Notes under the pieces: generated by a model
What the model was told of the DNA's origin: nothing
Database searches by the model: none
The model's input: only the letters and a program-made list of their open reading frames with translations
NCBI RefSeq assembly: GCF_023705585.1
Contig: NZ_BOQE01000001.1
Coordinates: 186,001 to 250,000, forward strand
DNA: 64,000 nucleotides
Direction of reading: 5' to 3'
Origin: Collibacillus ludicampi
GTDB taxonomy: Bacteria; Bacillota; Bacilli; Tumebacillales; BOQE01
Made by a program: the position numbers and the translations under genes
Part shown: piece after piece, positions 62,859 through 64,000 of the stretch
Numbering within the stretch: position 1 is the stretch's first letter
Layout: the number at the start of each line of letters is the position of its first letter

Positions 62859-64000
62859 TTAAGACAATTTGACCGTCTCCCCCGTTTTCTGGGATTGCAA
62901 CGCGGCGGTAAACAGTGCGTGGCTTACAGCTGTTTCTTCCGGTGTTACACAATGGAGTGGTTGGTGCATTTCGGTTCCGTTCGCGATTTCATCGCAAAAT
63001 GCCGCCCACATCTGGAGAATGGAATCTGAGAAACCGAATTCAAAAATTCCGCCGGTGATCGTAGGATAAGCAGTTTGGTAAGGAACGTCCACAACGGTCC
63101 ACACTTGTTCCCCACCCGATGAATAGTCCATCATTTTTACCTGCTTCGGATTTTGAGTGGAGTACTCGATCGATCCATTCATTCCATGAATGCGGAGAAA
63201 CCATGTATTCGCGTGCCCGGGTGCAATTCGCTTCATCGATAACACCATAGGGAACTCTTCCGAATCCGTTTGGACATCACATGCCAAAATCGCGTTATCC
63301 CAAGTTTCGCATGGAACCATTTGACCTTCTTGATTCGGCCGTTCTGTCACCAGATTCGATAATAAAGCCCGGACAGAGTTGGGTTTCCAACCAAAACGTA
63401 ACGGCAAATGAAGGACGTACATTCCAAGATCGCCCATGCATCCGTATTCACCATTGGTGGCCATTTGCCGTTTCCAGTTAATCGGCTTGTTGGGATCCAA
63501 ATCGCTACTGTGCCAGAAACCTGCCTCGACTTCGATAATTCTGCCAAGTCTCCCCTCACGGACAAATTGAAACACTTTATAAGCCCCCGGATAAAATGGA
63601 ATCTCTGAAGAGCAACGAACAACCACTTGCGGATTTTCTTGCAGCGCCTGCAAAATTGCCTGATTAGCCTTTAAATCAATGCCAAACGGTTTTTCACCCA
63701 AAAGATGTTTGCCCGCACGGATGATGTCTATGTAAAACTTCTCATGCAAATTGTGGGGAACCGCACAGTAAATGGCCTCAATTTCCGGATTCGCCAATAT
63801 ATCATGGTAATCTTTCGTAACAAATTGAACGGTAGGCACATTTTGTTTAAACCAGTCCATCGCTGCCGGATCCGTGTCACAAACCGCCGTTATCACCGGT
63901 TCTACATTCAGTTCTAATAAATGTAACCAACGCGAAGCCGCACTCGCAAATTCGCGTCCCATCAATCCGCATCCAATGACACCGAATCGAATCCTCCTGC
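62859..64000 (-). CDS. Gfo/Idh/MocA oxidoreductase (5' end beyond window)
   Basis: Open to the right edge; the visible frame opens RRIRFGVIGCGLMGREFA, a Rossmann GxGxxG, so the true start is probably just outside. About 380 residues with the EKPFGIDLKANQ motif near residue 100 and a C-terminal catalytic domain (TNGEYGCMGDLGMYVLHLPL). Oxidises or reduces a sugar or inositol with NAD(P). First known gene of the cluster. Confidence 0.88.
   Translation of the reverse strand, partial: RRIRFGVIGCGLMGREFASAASRWLHLLELNVEPVITAVCDTDPAAMDWFKQNVPTVQFVTKDYHDILANPEIEAIYCAVPHNLHEKFYIDIIRAGKHLLGEKPFGIDLKANQAILQALQENPQVVVRCSSEIPFYPGAYKVFQFVREGRLGRIIEVEAGFWHSSDLDPNKPINWKRQMATNGEYGCMGDLGMYVLHLPLRFGWKPNSVRALLSNLVTERPNQEGQMVPCETWDNAILACDVQTDSEEFPMVLSMKRIAPGHANTWFLRIHGMNGSIEYSTQNPKQVKMMDYSSGGEQVWTVVDVPYQTAYPTITGGIFEFGFSDSILQMWAAFCDEIANGTEMHQPLHCVTPEETAVSHALFTAALQSQKTGETVKLS

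Overview
The window reads as chromosome of an endospore-forming, low-to-mid-GC Bacillota of class Bacilli. Evidence: a cotJABC spore-coat operon, a YtaF-like sporulation membrane protein, T-box leaders on hisS-aspS and trpS, strong AGGAGG-type ribosome sites with frequent GTG/TTG starts, and a gene order close to the yrrL-yrzB-yrrK-yrzL / yrrI / yrrD / yrvO-cymR-rarA / aspS-hisS stretch of Bacillus subtilis. A UbiA-type prenyltransferase resembling MqnP hints at the futalosine menaquinone route. The mix (selenocysteine genes, MqnP, modular repeats) would suit an Alicyclobacillaceae-like lineage, but species cannot be fixed from sequence alone.

Layout. 1-9 kb: mltG (cut by the left edge), yrzB, ruvX, ireB, an AI-2E permease, a first block of interspersed repeats, mqnP-like, a zinc-ribbon protein, a PRC-barrel protein, cysteine desulfurase, CymR and RarA, nearly all on the minus strand. 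9-16 kb: threonine aldolase, aspS, hisS with a histidine-type T-box, hemZ. 16-20 kb: fruR-fruK-fruA. 20-23 kb: selA-selD, in which selD carries an in-frame UGA read as selenocysteine. 23-34 kb: aconitase, trpS with a tryptophan T-box, hemL-type aminomutase, endonuclease IV, NlpC/P60 hydrolase, thioredoxin, NifU-like scaffold, an XRE-TPR regulator. 35-37 kb: a small AT-rich insert with two secreted proteins, bordered by a full cotJC and a broken copy of its 3' end. 38-54 kb: peptidase, Pit phosphate transporter, polysaccharide deacetylases, RluD-type synthase, a cryptic thioredoxin-like selenoprotein, an AIM24-like protein, two fluoride channels under a fluoride riboswitch, a fatty-acid desaturase and a degraded region. 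54.8-64 kb: a sugar ABC transporter with D-lyxose-isomerase-like, DeoR, SIS, ROK, PfkB and Gfo/Idh genes, cut by the right edge.

Two themes stand out. First, selenocysteine: SelA makes Sec-tRNA using selenophosphate from SelD; SelD itself has Sec at residue 18, and a thioredoxin-like gene at 46.2-46.5 kb appears truncated unless a UGA (codon 30) is read as Sec, giving a U-x-x-C redox motif followed by a hairpin with a GGU apical loop. Second, a family of modular, imperfectly palindromic intergenic repeats (about 210-390 bp, at least seven long or partly truncated copies plus two short relics), all in one orientation. Two copies sit exactly between a T-box terminator and the ribosome site of the regulated synthetase gene (hisS and trpS), so they would be transcribed as long hairpins in those leaders.

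Regulatory features seen include two T-boxes, a fluoride riboswitch, a perfect cre site in the sugar cluster, a candidate sigma-E promoter before cotJ, a TetR-like palindrome in the AT-rich insert and many intrinsic terminators.
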